Below are positions 33,985 through 44,594 of a stretch of 64,000 bases of DNA, piece after piece. How positions within the stretch are numbered: the first letter of the stretch is position 1; every line of letters begins with the position of its first letter. The position numbers were made by a program, and so were the translations under genes. The notes beneath the pieces are model-generated. The model saw nothing but the letters and a program-made list of their open reading frames with translations. It was not told the origin of the DNA and did no database searches. The DNA lies in assembly GCA_019925105.1 (NCBI GenBank), contig JAHGAU010000008.1, forward strand, positions 1,736,001-1,800,000, in the 5' to 3' direction. The DNA is from Niebla homalea (lineage: Eukaryota; Ascomycota; Lecanoromycetes; Lecanorales; Ramalinaceae).

Positions 33985-34245
33985 CAGGAAAAAGTGGTTG
34001 AAAAGCTCGCCAGAATGAAATGGTTGGGAAGATCGTAGATGGGATAAATGAGTGGAATCTCGCAAATGGGGTAAATGTTCGAAAAGCTCGCCAGAACAAA
34101 ATGGTTGAAAAGCTCGCAGATGGTGTAAATAGTTGGGAAGCTCACGGATGGGGTGAATGATTGAACGCTCATAGATGGGGTAAATGTTTGAAAAGCTCGC
34201 CAGAATGAAAATGTTTAAGCGCTCACGGATTGCCTGAATGGTTGA
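33985..34245. repeat. Minisatellite, about 30-bp unit
   Basis: Eight or nine imperfect copies of a unit near GAAAAGCTCGCAGATGGGGT followed by AAATGGTTG. Copies differ by point changes and small indels, and CAGAATGAAA alternates with CAGATGGGGT. Non-coding. Confidence 0.85.
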
Positions 34246-34554
34246 GGTCTTGCGGCATGATATGGCTATGGATATGCCGCATCATTGGGTGTTGGATGAG
34301 GGGGCCTGTCTTCGGGGGGTTCGTGTCGTGCTGTATAGATGATGTTGGGGGGAGGGGGGTGGGTGAAGGACCGCTACCTCATCGGTGAGCATGCGACAGC
34401 AGTTGTGGATGCAGCTAGATACGTATGCATGGGTCAAGTGTTATGATTCAGGTGGAGGAAGTGTGTGATGATGTAGGCAGGGTAAGGTAAGGTAAGGTAG
34501 CATGGTTTCGTGTTCGGGTGTGAATGAGGGATTTGGTGTGTATACATACGTACA

Positions 34555-34592
34555 TCCATTCATCCATACATCCATCCATCCATCCATCCCAT
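34555..34592. repeat. CATC microsatellite
   Basis: Perfect to near-perfect run of the 4-bp unit CATC, about nine copies. Non-coding. Confidence 0.9.
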
Positions 34593-36316
34593 CATAGCGA
34601 CTCTCCGATCTCGTCTTTCGGGGCTATTTTTCACGATCGGCACGGATCGGGTTTGGCGGGTCGGCGCGAGAGGCGGGCGTACATAAATATACATACATAC
34701 ATACGTATGTAGATGGATGGATACTTGATACACCGCACCCACTAAGCACACGGGCTGTGCTTGCTGGGGAGGTAGAGCGATGGTGATGCGGGGAAGCTGT
34801 GGGCATAAGTAGTGTTACAATGTATTTGGGGGAGGGTAGTAGGTCTTGGGATCTTGGGAAGAGGGGGGGCTAGATATCGATGACCCCAATAAGCGCTGGA
34901 AGGTGGGATGGGTTGTGCTTGGAGCGGGATGGGACGCAGAGAGGATGGTGGTGGTGGTGGTGGCTCACTCACTCGCACGCACACGCGTTTTTGAAAGGAG
35001 AGGGGGGCGGGCGGAGGGAAGGAAGAGAGTAGCGCTGTGTGTTTGCAAAAAGCAATGGGCTAAGAGGGACGTTGGTGGAGGGAATGAGTGGTGTGTTGGT
35101 TGATCGGGAGAGAGGTGGGCTTCTCGACTGTGGTAAGGTGCGAGGACATGGAAGATCCTGCTTGTATGCTCGTCTCTGCGAGTCTTTTGTTTGGTTCGTA
35201 TTTGGAATAGGGGCGCGAGATGGGTAATGATAAAGCGGAAGTACTGTCTGTTGCTGGATGAAGGTGTAATAGAAAAGGACGTTGAGGTGAGCAATGGATT
35301 TGAGAAAGGAGCTGTACTTTGTGTTTGAGGAGCAGGAAGGTCACGACTCTCCTTTGCTGTAGCCCAGAAGCGCAGATCAATGCAGAATCGGCACCTTTTC
35401 ATTCTTCACAATCATGGAGCAGCAATAATGTGATGCTACTCCTCAAAGCTTTTTCTCGAAGATCACATCTCGCTTCTTGATAGAATCAGAATCAGAAAAA
35501 GGTGGGAAGCAATGTAAGAGTAAAAGTGATAAAATAGCAACGTGCAATGGAGTTCAATTGAAGATGGGCCGAAGCCCCCATACAAGTGAGTGAGGTGTCG
35601 GTTCCTTGCTATGGTATTTCGTCTTCCCCTTCCTTTTCAAAGTGTGTACGACCTGATTCCACCCTTAGTCAGCCCTTTTGGTGTTTTCATCCCTTCATGC
35701 ACCCAATCGCATGTTCCGTGTCTTCCGTGATCTTCCCCTTTCTAGAATCTTTTACCCATATTCAGAAACGTCTCAAACCTTTTTCGCTCTACTCGTGTCG
35801 AATGCAATTGATCATCTCGCCTCGCAAGGCCTAGCCATACTCATCAGCCTTACCAAATCATAGGCCGTCCCGGCCCTCATAATATGCAATTAATGGCGTA
35901 TCCAACGGTCCAGCTTGCTTCACGGTTTTTGGCTGGGCGCTGCGCTGGCGCCTAAATCTATGACTTGAAGGCACCGAAATGTTTTAGATCCCTCGGAGGT
36001 TCGCTACCGTCGATTTGCTCACCAATGACCAATGATAGGAGTTGATGTTTCGCTTGTGCTGTTGGTGTAGAGACGGCCGATGGACCTAGAGGTGAAGTTG
36101 TATTCGCGATGCTGACGCCGAGATGTCTGTAGACACTAGATGGGGCCAAAAAGGAGAGAATTGTCCTGCGTAGTGACAACAGAAAGTGTGTAGAAAGAGC
36201 TGAATGGCGCATCGTGGATAATTTTCCAATACCTAAGATTTGTTGGATCAGAGGCCATTGAGCGTGGGAGCTGCATCGATAGACACCCCCGAACCATTGT
36301 ACAGTCTATTGGCGGT

Positions 36317-37396
36317 ATGGTTCATTTGTGTCTCTTGCTCACTCTCTCCCTTACGACCAATCTACTGCCATTGGTGCAGACGTTGAGCATTCCGAGTCCC
36401 ATTCGCATCAGCGCTCGCGCAGGATCTTGTGCGAATCAAACTCTTGCCACCTGCATTGGCGACCAGCTCGATTCCGCCACAGCCAATCATCCGGCACAAT
36501 TCTCACTGTCTACTCCTCTCAACGTCCCCACTGGTCAGCTGAATTCCGTAATCGACCTGAACGGCTGTGGTGGCCTTGTACCTCCCACGCCACTGGATCC
36601 TCTGAATGGGACAAATCAAGACCTCCCCGCAGCTACAGCCGACACCGTCCTAGCCGTGTTCGCCAACGGTTATGGCGTCACGTAGCAGGGAAAATACCCA
36701 CAACACAGCTTCATCGTCGACGCCGCAGTATTCATCCCCGAGAACGCCGAGGACGGGCTGACTGAAGCGAAGAGCTACCTCAACGCCGCCGTCCTTCCCG
36801 CCGGAAAGAGGCAATACGCGAACACTGGCGCTGCATCTGGTTTTGGCACCGATAAACCTGATTCAGATGACTCGTCCTCCTCCTAGTCTGGGCAATCGAC
36901 GGACATTGCGAATGATCTTCGCGCTGCAATCGTGGCAGCCAACATCAAGTTGACCAAAGCTGTCATCGTGCGCGAGACAGGCGCAACCGGCGTTTGGTTG
37001 GGCTTGACCGTGCTCACGAACGGGGCCGCCCAGGCGGGCATCTCGCATGGTGCGATCCTCGCTGGCGCAATCACAACATTCGCACCCCTGCTGTACTCCG
37101 CCGTTGTGAATTATTTGGAAGAAGTGAAAGCGACGGCCGGGACTCATGGGGGTGAGGGCGGCTTGCAGACTTTGAGGGCCATGCTGGTATTGATCTCTTT
37201 TTTCAGGACGCAGATTTGGACGTTGGGTGAGCCGGAGAGGCTGGTAGAGCTGAACGATGTGGTGGTTGCAATGCTCGGGCTGACGCACACATCGGGCACA
37301 ATAGCGAGTGGTAGCATGCTTCGGGATGCGACGACAGTGGATAATTGGAGTGAGTTTGTTCCAGATAGTGCTAGAACTTGTGCCGCAGCCAGTTGA
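36317..37396 (+). pseudogene. Secreted/membrane protein interrupted by two in-frame UAG codons
   Basis: One reading frame of 360 codons runs from the ATG at 36317 to the TGA at 37396, broken by TAG at 36683-36685 and again at 36884-36886. All three parts have protein-like composition. The N-terminus is a signal peptide (LLLTLSLTTNLLPLVQTLS). The first part has cysteines near residues 36, 45 and 94. The second is acidic and Ser-rich at its end. The third has a hydrophobic Ala/Gly-rich stretch (GAILAGAITTFAPLLYSAVV). No intron can remove either stop: the candidate GT-AG spans are under 30 nt. Both stops could come from CAG by a C-to-T change at a CpA site. I do not recognise the family. A pseudogene is the simplest reading; stop-codon readthrough is the alternative. 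Confidence 0.6.
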
Positions 37397-37675
37397 GGTT
37401 TTTGATTGGTTGTTGATTCTATGCTTGTGCGCGTGGGCGAGCCCAGATTGGCGGTACGATTTCGGCTCGATGCCTAATAGATGATGATAGTGGGCTACGA
37501 TGAGCCTGAGGCATGTCATTCACGTTTCGCTATCCAGGTCTCTCTGCAGGGATGTTTTCATAATTCTTTCCTGGTTTGAGAAGAGATCTTAGAAGCGTTC
37601 TCTCCAGTTTCATCATTGTATCGGCCGATCCAGATCTCTTGAAGCAATGCTAGTTCCGCTATGTGTGCCTTTTCA
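37397..37675. other. Short intergenic spacer between convergent genes
   Basis: Downstream regions of two convergent genes; nothing recognised. Confidence 0.4.
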
Positions 37676-38140
37676 CTAAGCATCTTTCGCTTTCTGCCCT
37701 TCCTTGCCAAATCCTACTTCAAATACCACTCCTAAACGCATCATCCCCGGCCCGTACAACGTCACGAAATTGACCCACTCCTCCCACCTCCACGCCAGAG
37801 GATTGAAAAACACCGCCCACCCCAGTATGCGTGCACTCGCCCACAGATGGAGCAAATCACATAGGAACATCCCCAATAGCACCGCCTTCCATACTTTTAG
37901 CTCTGACGTTGTTCGCAGCACAATAGCCTGTCCCCAGGCGAAGTTCAAGAGGTGGCCGGAAAGTTGATCGTAGATTGGGGAGGTGAGTGGGAGGTATGTT
38001 GCTGTAGTGGCGGCAGGAGAGAGGGAGAGGAGGTAGCGAGAAGGGTCGGTGAGGGTGATGAGCGTGCCAAAGAAGGCGGCGATGGGCTCAAAATAGAGGA
38101 AGAGGAAGCGGTAGGGGAGGGGGATGTTGGGGGGTGTCAT
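37676..38140 (-). CDS. DUF7704-like integral membrane protein
   Basis: Single exon, 154 aa from the ATG at 38140; an in-frame ATG at 38209 would add 23 residues. The start IPLPYRFLFLYFEPIAAFFG, the middle LLNFAWGQAIVLRTTSELKVWKAVL and the end WRWEEWVNFVTLYGPGMMRLG follow the pattern I know for the fungal DUF7704 family: small proteins with about four membrane helices and no assigned function. The frame is intact. The next gene upstream of it is more than 800 bp away, so there is no sign of co-regulation. Confidence 0.75.
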   Translation of the reverse strand: MTPPNIPLPYRFLFLYFEPIAAFFGTLITLTDPSRYLLSLSPAATTATYLPLTSPIYDQLSGHLLNFAWGQAIVLRTTSELKVWKAVLLGMFLCDLLHLWASARILGWAVFFNPLAWRWEEWVNFVTLYGPGMMRLGVVFEVGFGKEGQKAKDA

Positions 38141-38209
38141 TTTGGTGGTTAGGGAGGTGAGGAAAGCCGTCGGACTGTATTCTTGGACAGTGTATCTCAG
38201 GGCTTCCAA

Positions 38210-39068
38210 CGCTAGCTTCTGAGCCTTTTGACGAGGACTGAGCTGATGAGCCTAAGTACCCTCGTAGGTACCCTCCTACCTACCTACAGATTATATTTGA
38301 TAATGTCAATTCAGTCATGCCGAAGCTGTCCGCTTATCGATAAGGATGTTTCCTACCTCGATCTAGTAAAAACTGTGCCACCACAATATCCCCCCTTACA
38401 CCGCTGTCAGCAAGTTTTCGCGACGATCGAGTGATCCTCATGGCTATGTGGAGTATCGATAGACCATCTGAACCATGTGGCACAGACCGTGAGAGCACTA
38501 CTCACCGATGTTTCAACGTGATCTGGAGACTGTGCCGCTGCAATCATGCTTATCAAGGTTTTAGTGCGTGGCACATAAGGTACATGGCGAGGACCGGTCA
38601 TGCACTCGTCATGCTGCTACTGTTTCATTGGTTGTTCATCCTTTGCCGCAGGCCCGCAGCAGACTTTACGGAAGGTGCAACCCTTGGGTGGCTCGCTATG
38701 CGCTGTCAGTATGAACAAGTATTCATCAAGGCTCCTTCAGGGTCAAGCTACAAGACCACTATGTAGCTCATCAGGTAGGTCGTGCTGTGCCAATTCCTGA
38801 TGTCGTTGGGAAAATGGCGAATGCAACGCAGCGAAATAGCTTGTGGATTTCTACTTTAAGTTCAGAGACATTCCTCGTTCCTCTCGCATTTCCAACGCGG
38901 ATAGCTTTCTGTTCCATAGAGACAGCTTATTGAGGAAAGAATCACATATTTCAAAACAAAAGGCGAATTGCAAAGAAGATACCAACCTCAATGAGGCCCA
39001 GAACGCAGACGGGTCTGGTATAATCTGTTGTCTCCGCACTTTCGACCTGAAGACAATAATCCATCGAC
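38210..39068. other. Intergenic, nothing recognised
   Basis: Spacer upstream of the DUF7704-like and rhodopsin-like genes, which diverge from it. A small ACCTACCT repeat lies near 38262-38286. No coding sequence supported. Confidence 0.4.
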
Positions 39069-40340
39069 ATGTCTGCCACGACCGGAGCATCCTCAGCGCC
39101 CGCCTCAGCTCCTCCCATGATACCCGAGACAGCATGCAAGGTACTTGTTTGCGATCAATGGAGCAACTCCAGGATGCTGATAGACGATGGCTATAGGTAG
39201 TTTCCTGCGCTTTCTGCGGCTTCGCCATTGCGGGTGCAATCTCTCGAACAGTCATTCGCACCTACAATAAGCAATTGCGCTTTCTTGACGACTTCCTGTT
39301 GCTCTTCGCGTCAGTCTGTCTGATTGCCGCGACCATAATGCTCAACCTTGGTGCAGACTCATTGTATCAAGTTGGCGCTACCAATAAACCCGAACTGGCC
39401 GCTGTCATTCCGCTGAAGGTCATATCAGCCGCCATGACAAAGATTCAGAACTACACCTACCCCTTCGGTGCTCTAATCTGGGCTTGTATCTTCCTGGTCA
39501 AATTCTGCTACTTGGCCTTCTTCCGCCTGCTCATCGATCGCCAGAAAGCGCTGGTAACCTATTGGCGCATCACGATGCTGGTAGTCTTTCTGTCCGCCTG
39601 CTTCGATGTGTCTTCATCCTTCATGGCCTGCTCCCATTTTGGCTCCGAGAACCTAATGTGCGTCAATGACTAATATACACAGCGCGTACTAGCCTTCGAA
39701 GCTATGACAATCACCCTCGACATTCTCACTGACCTCATGATCCTCGCCATTCCGCCATACCTCATGTACAAAGTCCAGATCAAGCAACGTCAAAAACTTG
39801 GCATCGGCTTCTTTCTTAGTCTGTCGGTTTTCATGATCATCATCGCCATCATCCGCATTTCGCGCGTCCACGCTACCGACTTTGAAACCTGGGCGAGCTT
39901 CTGGCAGCAATTTGAGGGGTGCATTGCTGTCTTGATGGTCTCGTTGACTGCCTTCCGCACTCTCTTCGTCAGCAAGTCTTCATCATCCGCAAACTCGCCA
40001 CAAAAGCCCAAAGTCAGCGATACCTATAGGCGCAGGATGTGGTTCTCGAAGCGGAGTGGTGGTTCAAGCCAAAGCAGTGAGAAGGGTCAGGTCAATGTCG
40101 CTGTACCAGGCGCAACATTGACTGGCATACGCACTATCATTCGAGGAGATGACTTCGTCGACTCGCCGAACAGGGAGAAGGATTTGCGTGGGCACGTGGT
40201 ACATGTCACACATCACTTGGAGGCGGGTTCGGTGTCGGTGCGTCATTCCTCTGCCTTGAAACAATTTCAAGAAGACCTCACTAACACTGACGACATAGGG
40301 GTCACAGCGCGATCGGCCTTCTGTTGAGCAATTCGTCTGA
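39069..40340 (+). pseudogene. Rhodopsin-domain (Pth11-like) fungal membrane protein with an in-frame stop
   Basis: Seven-helix plasma-membrane protein of the fungal rhodopsin-domain family (Pfam PF20684). Exons 39069-39140, 39197-40237 and 40299-40340; introns of 56 nt (GTACTT) and 61 nt (GTGCGT), both in phase. Landmarks: RTYNKQLRFLDDFLLLFASV, IWACIFLVKFCYLAFFRLLI, ACSHFGSENLMC, then ITLDILTDLMILAIPPYLMY and IIIAIIRISRV, and the usual tail RPSVEQFV. A TAA at 39671-39673 interrupts the extracellular loop between helices 4 and 5. Counting the stop as one residue keeps the loop length usual for the family. The stop lies in GACTAATATACACAG, which looks like a branch point plus acceptor, but the only frame-keeping donors give a 21-nt or a helix-destroying 75-nt intron. 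CAA-to-TAA mutation is the likeliest origin. Confidence 0.75.
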
Positions 40341-40825
40341 TATGTAGGATCACCCGAGCCGTGATCGACTGAGCGACCCGGGAATTCTTGGGAAAATTCC
40401 TCGAAACACGCAACGCCCGTGCCTTGAAATAACAAAAGGTGGAATCTGCTTACTCTGGTGTCATGAGACTTTTGTTGCACGCGTCCTTCTGCTGACCGAT
40501 TTATTTCATTGGTAATGTCACTTCCTTCTCCATTGACAGCCCCGCGAGACCAGAGACTTGAAACAATCACTATCAGCGCTTTGAGACAACCAACTTGTGT
40601 TGTCACCCACACTGGCGACATAGTGGTCGTAGCGCCGTCTCCTCCTGCTGAGTGATTCCTTTGATTCGCCAGGTCAGTAATGTTAGTGTCGCCAAATCAT
40701 CCGGGAATGGAGTCTTGAAACCAACGACGCCTGTGCCTTGAGGCTGCACATGACGACTTCACTGACATTGACCACGTAATCCTTGGTTTTCTGTTGAATG
40801 CTTGATCTGATTCGCAGGCTTATCG
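40241..40825. repeat. Four degenerate tandem copies of the rhodopsin-like gene's last intron and exon
   Basis: A segment covering the last intron and terminal exon of the preceding gene recurs three more times downstream. The best-aligned part is CTTCTGTTGAGCAATTCGTC followed by TGATATGTAGG (40318), compared with related stretches at 40485, 40642 and 40789, so spacing is about 150-170 bp. Each copy is preceded by a GCCTTGAAA-like and an ACTGACGACATAG-like stretch. The later copies have lost clean splice sites. Confidence 0.55.
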
Positions 40826-40840
40826 GTCTCATTCTCTTCA

Positions 40841-41195
40841 GCCCAGCTCTGAAGGAGTTTTGAAGGATGTATGAAATACACAATGTCGGATTTGATTGTC
40901 ATCGGCAGCAACTGCTCCATTGAATTAGTATTGTACAACGCTGATAATTGCAATCGTGCCTACCCTCGAGCAGCGCCCAATTGCTTAAATAGCGACAATC
41001 CCGCCATTTTCTTCAGCTTAAAGATAATGATCTACACTTCAAAGACCACCTCATCTTCTGCACTTGAGGTCCTTTAGATTTTAGACAAGCATCATTGACC
41101 TTTTGCAAACCCATACATCGTTAGTCAGGAACTTCTTCGACACAAGGGCCCTTTCCTGCAGTCCAGCGGGATCAAGTCGGCTCACAACCTGAATT
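40841..41195. other. Intergenic, nothing recognised
   Basis: Spacer before the first Cys/His-family gene. No open frame of interest. Confidence 0.4.
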
Positions 41196-41886
41196 ATGTG
41201 TCAAATCAGCCATAGGGAAACCTATTGGGGTTGCGGTCACATAGGATGGAAGGACATAGAATTGTGTGACTCTATGCGCCATGGCAATCCGGAACTCTGC
41301 AGATGGGAGAAGTGTAAAGAAGAGTCAGTCAAACATCGTTGATAAGCACAAGCTTCTGACTGATCATACCTTACCAGATTACCGGAATTCGCCCTTCACA
41401 ATTGTGGTCAGTCCAATGCTCACATCGTCGACCCTTTCTACATCTATCCCTTCTTGCTACATCGATCTTTCATCTCAGCGGTCTACAAACGATTGACTGA
41501 TGATCTTCCTAGCAAATTGTAACTCTGAGCGCCACAACAGCCTATACATGGTGTTCGAAGGCTATGCTCGATACTGGAGTCAAAGATACAAAGCAGCCAC
41601 TAAGAAGGACAAGACGGAGGCTCGGGCGCAGAAGAAGGCTATGAAGACCAGGCAAAAACATCACGAGAATCTGCGGGACGAATTCGATAAAGAGGCTGAA
41701 AATTTTTGGTACTTCAGATCCAACACACCTTGGATCGAAGCCAACAATCTCGACCGCTCCATCGAGGTCCCTGTTCCAAAGCCGCCTCCGCCTGGTAGCA
41801 ATCCCGAGATTGTCGCTGGTCCCGAGAATGTCGCTGGTTCCCAGAATGTCGCTGATCCCGAGATTGTCGCTGGTCCCACTTCATGA
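41196..41886 (+). CDS. Small Cys/His protein, new family copy A (+)
   Basis: Three exons: 41196-41323, 41378-41406 and 41513-41886, 176 aa. Introns are 54 nt (GTCAGT donor, TTCTGAC branch) and 106 nt (GTCAGT donor, CTGATG branch, CTTCCTAG acceptor). Exon 1 encodes a Cys/His segment with C2, C13, H15, C24, C35 and C40. The 29-nt middle exon encodes LPEFALHNC and, with the first codons of exon 3, completes CANC (C52, C55). The layout suggests a small zinc-binding head. The rest is helical and highly charged (about residues 60-115) and includes EGYARYWSQRY and ENFWYFRSNTPW. The tail is Pro-rich and then carries about four copies of a hexapeptide of the type VAGPEN. Same architecture as copies B, C and D nearby. 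I recognise no named family; function unknown. Confidence 0.72.
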
Positions 41887-42302
41887 ATTCAATGAGACTC
41901 GGCCAAGGGGCCAGTGTCCGCTGGAGGTTTTGGAAATGGGGATTGTGGGTTTTGTTCTAATCTACATGATGATTTTCCGCAAGATCGGATACCTTGTGTC
42001 TTACCCATCCAAAATATCATGAGAGGGTGGTGATTGGTGTAGTGCCAAGTTCCATTCCAGATCTAATATCAAGGTGCAGGCCTACCGGCGTTTACATTCA
42101 TGTTGAACGCTATGTCCATTCCAATTTATGCCTGGTGTCCCAGATGTTCCAGAAGTCGCCCGTATCCTTGACAGTCTCTCGATAGTATGGCACATGTGCC
42201 CCATGAAAGCTGCTGCAGAAGAGGATCAGTCTCCGGCATTCCTATGGCGAAGCACGGGAAGGTAGCGTCAACTCACTCACCAGCCGTGACAGGCAACTGC
42301 CT
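41887..42302. other. Spacer between family copies A and B
   Basis: About 400 bp with no supported gene; downstream regions of two convergent copies. Confidence 0.4.
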
Positions 42303-42829
42303 TTACAACTTATCCACGTTCTCGAATATGACATGTGTGCGGGCATCAGTGTTGTACTTGCGGTGCGCGCGACTGTGGATCTCGACCGCCTCGCTCGCTT
42401 CCTTGAACAGCTGGTGGGGGTGGTGATCCTTGTTGCTTTCATGATACTGATGGTTCCAGTATCGCGCTGCGTTCAGAGCAGTCCAGAGCTGGTCGTTGTG
42501 GTACAATGCGAAGCAACCCGCTGATAACGAGACAAAAAACTGTCAGTCGGTACACACCGGCAAGGATCTATGATGGTGAGCGCGAGATTGCAATCAGAAA
42601 CCACGAACCGCAAAGCCTCGTTTGTCCGTCAATGATCTTAGGCCTGTTGGTTGGAATATCGTTAAGTACTCGTCCATGCCACCGCTGAGCATACCACCTA
42701 CGGTCCGGGTCGTTTTTGATCGCCAGGGCACTTGAGAGGGTTGAGACTCTGCATGTTGCCGCAACGCACGATGGTCAAGTCCGTCAGATGGGTGCAGTCT
42801 TTGTGCCTTGCTACGTCGCCTGTGCACAT
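42303..42829 (-). CDS. Small Cys/His protein, new family copy B (-), short form
   Basis: Minus strand, exons 42829-42702, 42643-42609 and 42520-42303, 126 aa. Introns are 58 nt (GTAGGT donor) and 88 nt (GTTCGT donor, GACTGAC branch, TTATCAG acceptor); all phases match copies A, C and D. Exon 1 has C2, C12, H14, C23 and C34 at the shared spacing, with RCGNMQSLNP before the last one. The 35-nt middle exon ends in LC and splices to give CAGC (C54, C57). Exon 3 begins FALYHNDQLW and reads ALNAARYWNHQY, aligned with the RYW block of copy A. It ends after HVIFENVDKL, where copies A and C continue into a W..FRSN.PW motif. It is the only copy on the opposite strand and the shortest. Function unknown. 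Confidence 0.65.
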
Positions 42830-43903
42830 TGTGTCGCTTATGGTTGTGCTGAAGAAATGACTGTTGTGCGGAAGTATCGGTATAAGATGCTAGATCGGAG
42901 GATCATCTGTTGGAGGAAGAAGTGCACGTGGAATCATCAGAAGCCTGGGGGCTTCTCGGGATGTATGCAACAAAGCGCTGGTAAGGAATGACATGAGTGG
43001 GACCATCTCTATTTTCAAATTTCGGTCCGGTGATGTTGAAGTCATCGGTAAGGTGATGGACTGAATGCGTTTCAGAGGCTGAGATCGGCGACTGCGTTTG
43101 GGAAGGTTGTATAATCTCATCCGAGTGGACGAGTGAAGTCAGAAGACGCATATTCCGGGAATTCTTAGGGATGGAGCAGAAAGGACGGGGGAAAGGCAGA
43201 TTACATCCTTGTGCCTGTGTATATGATGAAAGCCTCAGTACTACAAGCCTTGTATTCCTTCTGCCCGAGACTATCTGAAAGTGCTTGCTTGGTGTAATAT
43301 CGTTCCAATTCCAAATCTATAATAGTGCATGACTGCTGTTGTACCTATCCAAAATTCTCGAAGATGGCCTCTTTGTTGACATTGATTCAAGCCTTTGAAA
43401 CGCAATCAGTCCTTCACTCCCATAGCGCTTGCATGCTCAGGTTCATTGTGTCTGCTGACTTCCTTCGTTTCACTTATCTACTAGGATATGACGGTATAAC
43501 AAACGCTTCGAGACCCATTCGCTCCTTTACTCACTGGCCGTTTGCGCAAAGAGGGACTATTGGGACTACTCACGGTCCCCCTCGTGGCCTTTCTGCCTCG
43601 TGAGCATTATTTCAAGCCTCTGAAACGCCATTTGTCCTCCGCCGCCTCGGCACTTGCGTGCACGATGTCAGATGCAACATTTTGAGACTCATTTGCTTTT
43701 TCACTTCTCTCATGGTCTGTGTACATAAAGCGCGACAAAACCGCTGAGTTTGTTCCTTCCTACAAACCCAATCCCCTACGCCCGAAGCTGTTCCCTCCAA
43801 ACACACTCTTTTACGCTGTCATCTCTCAAGATCCTCCCAAGGGTCCTGAAGCACTCGCTCTTTGGACTTGCCACATCACCTCGAAATTTCCTTCGATTGC
43901 ATC
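42830..43903. other. Spacer between family copies B and C
   Basis: About 1.1 kb with no supported gene. Two related stretches, TTCAAGCCTTTGAAACGC (43387) and TTCAAGCCTCTGAAACGC (43611), suggest an old local duplication. Confidence 0.45.
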
Positions 43904-44594
43904 ATGTGCTACGCCAAAGGGACAACCGTATACCCGTGCGGGCACAGATCATGGCGTAGTTTTGTCCTTTGCGGGAATATGCAGGCCCCGGATCCAGAAA
44001 CCTGCTGCAGAATTAGGAGTGGGCATACGTAGGCTGCCTATCCGGCTATGTGATAAGCTTGTGGCTGACCCCATTGAACCAGGTTTCTCCCCGAGATAAA
44101 GGAGGAAGTTTGTGGTTCGTAAGATTCGCCCAACGGGGCCGTTCTCTGGCATCGTGCTTTCTTCGCTTTACCCAGCCTTATCACCGTGTTCCGTTTGGTC
44201 CTCTGACTTGATCTCATTAGCCAAATGCATGGCTCCGATACACGAGGAAATTCATGTGGTATTCACGCACTTGGAACGCTACTACAAGCACCAGCACGAC
44301 GAAGGAAAAAGGAAGATTGCGGCAGAGCGCAGTGCATTCCATAAATCTCAAGCGGCACACTTCGACGCGGTGGCCAAAACCTGGTTCTCCTTCAGGTCAA
44401 ATCATCCGTGGATGCATGTCATGAAGCTCGATCCTACGTACCAGGACCTGTTTCCGCCTCCCCCCCACCCGTATCGACAAACAATTACAGATGCCAGTGA
44501 GACGGAGGTATTGGGTGTTGTGGGGAAGTCAATCTATCAGCAACAGAATAAAGGGACAAATCAATCAACCACAACACCAAGCACGCAACCTTGA
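43904..44594 (+). CDS. Small Cys/His protein, new family copy C (+)
   Basis: Three exons: 43904-44028, 44083-44114 and 44221-44594, 176 aa. Introns are 54 nt and 106 nt, exactly the lengths found in copy A, and exon 3 is 374 nt in both. Exon 1 has C2, C12, H14, C23, C34 and C35, including YPCGHRSW and LCGNMQAPDPETC. The 32-nt middle exon encodes FLPEIKEEVC and splices to CAKC (C52, C55). Exon 3 continues HVVFTHLERYYKHQHDEG and KTWFSFRSNHPW, aligned with copy A, then a Pro-rich stretch and a Ser/Thr/Gln-rich end. The predicted product is a zinc-binding head, a charged helical middle and a flexible tail. No signal peptide or membrane helix, so an intracellular protein is likely. Function unknown. 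Confidence 0.72.

Larger units (their letters stand above)
33029..36316. other. 3.3-kb intergenic region with minisatellites
   Basis: No gene can be supported. It contains three distinct tandem-repeat blocks (listed separately) and several microsatellites, including GGTAAG at about 34481-34499 and a CATA run at 34687-34705. The remaining sequence has only short open frames. Confidence 0.5.

Noticed and set aside
34000..34240. CRISPR-like array
   Set aside because: The 30-bp units are directly adjacent, degenerate and without spacers, and the genome is fungal; this is a minisatellite.
39658..39682. A 25-nt GT-AG intron in the rhodopsin-like gene
   Set aside because: Removing it shifts the frame and meets a TAG at once, and the size is below any known fungal intron.
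44112..44594. Single-exon reading of family copy C starting at 44112
   Set aside because: The first 37 codons would be intron 2 of the three-exon model; that intron has proper splice signals and the same length as in copy A.
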